Below, in pieces: positions 6,189 to 7,120 of a DNA stretch of 7,120 bases. The stretch's first letter is position 1, and each line of letters starts with the position of its first letter. The stretch is from JBGTLA01 sp041744375 (GTDB lineage Bacteria; Actinomycetota; Acidimicrobiia; Spongiisociales; ZC4RG35). The notes beneath the pieces are model-generated. The model did no database searches. It worked only from the letters and a program-made list of their open reading frames with translations, and was not told the DNA's origin. The stretch lies in the NCBI GenBank assembly GCA_041744375.1, contig JBGTLA010000037.1, positions 1-7,120 of the forward strand, given 5' to 3'. The translations under genes and the position numbers were made by a program.

Positions 6189-7120
6189 TCAGTCGATGCG
6201 CACGCGCAGGCGCCCTCGGGCGGCACGCAGGGTTTCGGCCACCTCGTGGGGGGTGGAGCCGGTGGCGAAGATGAATCCGAGATAGCGGTCACCGTCGGGG
6301 AGCGGCTCCACTGCCGCGCCCGCCGGGATGGTGATCTCGACCTCCGTGACCCCCGGCATCTCCTCCACATCGTCGATGCCGTCCACGCCCGTGAGCACTC
6401 CCCGGGCGGGGACCGGCAGCATCAGCACGCCGGATGGGCGCGGCTGGCGCGTCGCCGGGCTGACCCCGCCCAGCGCCGCCTCCAAGATGAGTTCCTCGAG
6501 ACTGGCGCCCATGAGGCCGAAGCGCAATGACCGGCCGCACAGCCCGCCGATGGAGCGGGCGGCGACCTCCAAGATCTGTACCCGCCCCTCGGAATCGATC
6601 TTGGCTTCGGCATGGACGGGGCCGTGGGACATCCCCAGGGTGCCGACGGCTGCTGTGACGACACGTTCCAGTTCGGTCAGCGTCTCGGGACTCAGTTGCG
6701 ACGGCGTGACCAGCAGCGTCTCTTCGAAGGTCGGTCCCGGCGAGGTGTCGGGTTTGTCGAAGACTGCCAGCGTTCTCAGGCGGCCGGCGATGACGAGCCC
6801 TTCGAGGGCGACCTCGGGTCCCTCGACGTAACGTTCGGCCAGCAAGGGGCCGGATTCGCCCATTCGATCGGCGATGGTGCGAACCCGAGCAGTCACCTCT
6901 TCGAGCTGGTCTTCGGAGTCCACCCGGAGCACACCCTGCGACGCCGTTCCCGTGCGAGGCTTGATCACCAGGGGATAGCCGAGGGCGGCCGCGACTTCGT
7001 GCGGATCGTCGGAGAGTGGAGCAAAGGCGGGTTGGGGGACCTCGGCGCGCGCCAGGGCCGACCGGAGCCGCAGCTTGTCTCGCGTGGCGGCGGCACCCTC
7101 GGGACTGTGGTGGGACAGTC
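6189..7120 (-). CDS. ATP-grasp domain ligase, L-amino-acid-ligase-like (5' truncated)
   Basis: About 310 C-terminal residues of an ATP-grasp carboxylate-amine ligase are visible; the frame stays open to 7120, so the gene begins beyond the window. The far upstream part reads RDKLRLRSALARAEVPQPAF, the usual segment before the ATP-grasp fold, so the GTG at 6968 is internal. Then follow GYPLVIKP with the ATP-binding Lys (6960-6962), a small Gly/Thr/Ser loop, ERYVEGPEVALEG, VHAEAKI with a Glu at 6606-6608, and LEVAARSIGG with the metal-binding Glu at 6567-6569. The last ~90 residues, with PGVTEVEI and LPDGDRYLGFIFA, resemble the C-terminal domain found on BacD-type L-amino acid ligases and carnosine-synthase-like enzymes (LAL_C2). 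The likely chemistry is an acyl-phosphate intermediate joining a carboxylate to an amine; the substrates are unknown. The gene converges on pfkA with no spacer. ATP-grasp membership is firm; the subfamily is a recollection-based inference. Confidence 0.85.
   Translation of the reverse strand, partial: LSHHSPEGAAATRDKLRLRSALARAEVPQPAFAPLSDDPHEVAAALGYPLVIKPRTGTASQGVLRVDSEDQLEEVTARVRTIADRMGESGPLLAERYVEGPEVALEGLVIAGRLRTLAVFDKPDTSPGPTFEETLLVTPSQLSPETLTELERVVTAAVGTLGMSHGPVHAEAKIDSEGRVQILEVAARSIGGLCGRSLRFGLMGASLEELILEAALGGVSPATRQPRPSGVLMLPVPARGVLTGVDGIDDVEEMPGVTEVEITIPAGAAVEPLPDGDRYLGFIFATGSTPHEVAETLRAARGRLRVRID

Noticed and set aside
6966..6968. GTG at 6968 as the true start of the ATP-grasp gene.
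   Set aside because: It would begin in the middle of the ATP-binding strand (LVIKP), and the frame continues with family-like sequence to 7120.

Overview
The window is a GC-rich stretch (about two thirds G+C by eye) of bacterial chromosome. It is densely packed with six housekeeping-type genes and contains no RNA gene, mobile element, CRISPR array or phage gene that I can see. TTG and GTG starts, a possible leaderless gene with a TANNNT-type -10, and the style of the proteins fit a high-GC bacterium. An actinobacterium of the Acidimicrobiia type is my best guess, with Chloroflexota as an alternative. This is inferred from composition and protein flavour only.

Layout. At 1-689 (+) lies the C-terminal two thirds of a D-2-hydroxyacid dehydrogenase closest to glyoxylate/hydroxypyruvate reductase, cut by the window edge. 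At 745-2268 (+) is a divergent ATP-type phosphoenolpyruvate carboxykinase with a very strong Shine-Dalgarno and a TTG start. Convergent to it at 2321-2947 (-) is thiamine pyrophosphokinase. Upstream of that on the same strand, beyond a perfect 11-bp inverted repeat that looks like an intrinsic terminator, is an S9 (prolyl oligopeptidase family) serine peptidase at 3005-4975 (-). A 128-bp divergent intergenic region separates it from a 6-phosphofructokinase at 5104-6188 (+), which is broken by a -1 frameshift near 5718. Abutting it stop-to-stop at 6189-7120 (-) is the C-terminal part of an ATP-grasp ligase that runs off the right edge.

How the genes fit together. Three of the six act around central carbon flux: hydroxypyruvate/glyoxylate reduction to glycerate/glycolate, oxaloacetate to PEP, and fructose-6-phosphate to fructose-1,6-bisphosphate. 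Thiamine pyrophosphokinase supplies the cofactor for pyruvate and 2-oxoglutarate dehydrogenases and transketolase. The peptidase and the ATP-grasp protein have no evident link to these. Orientation alternates (two +, two -, one +, one -), so the only possible operons are dehydrogenase-pckA and peptidase-TPK, and the second looks split by the hairpin.

I found no convincing new multi-gene system. The points most worth a second look are the frameshifted phosphofructokinase with its Asp-to-Asn change in the ATP/Mg motif, the unusual active-site motifs of the PEPCK, and the hairpin whose T-tract overlaps a possible TTG start of thiamine pyrophosphokinase.
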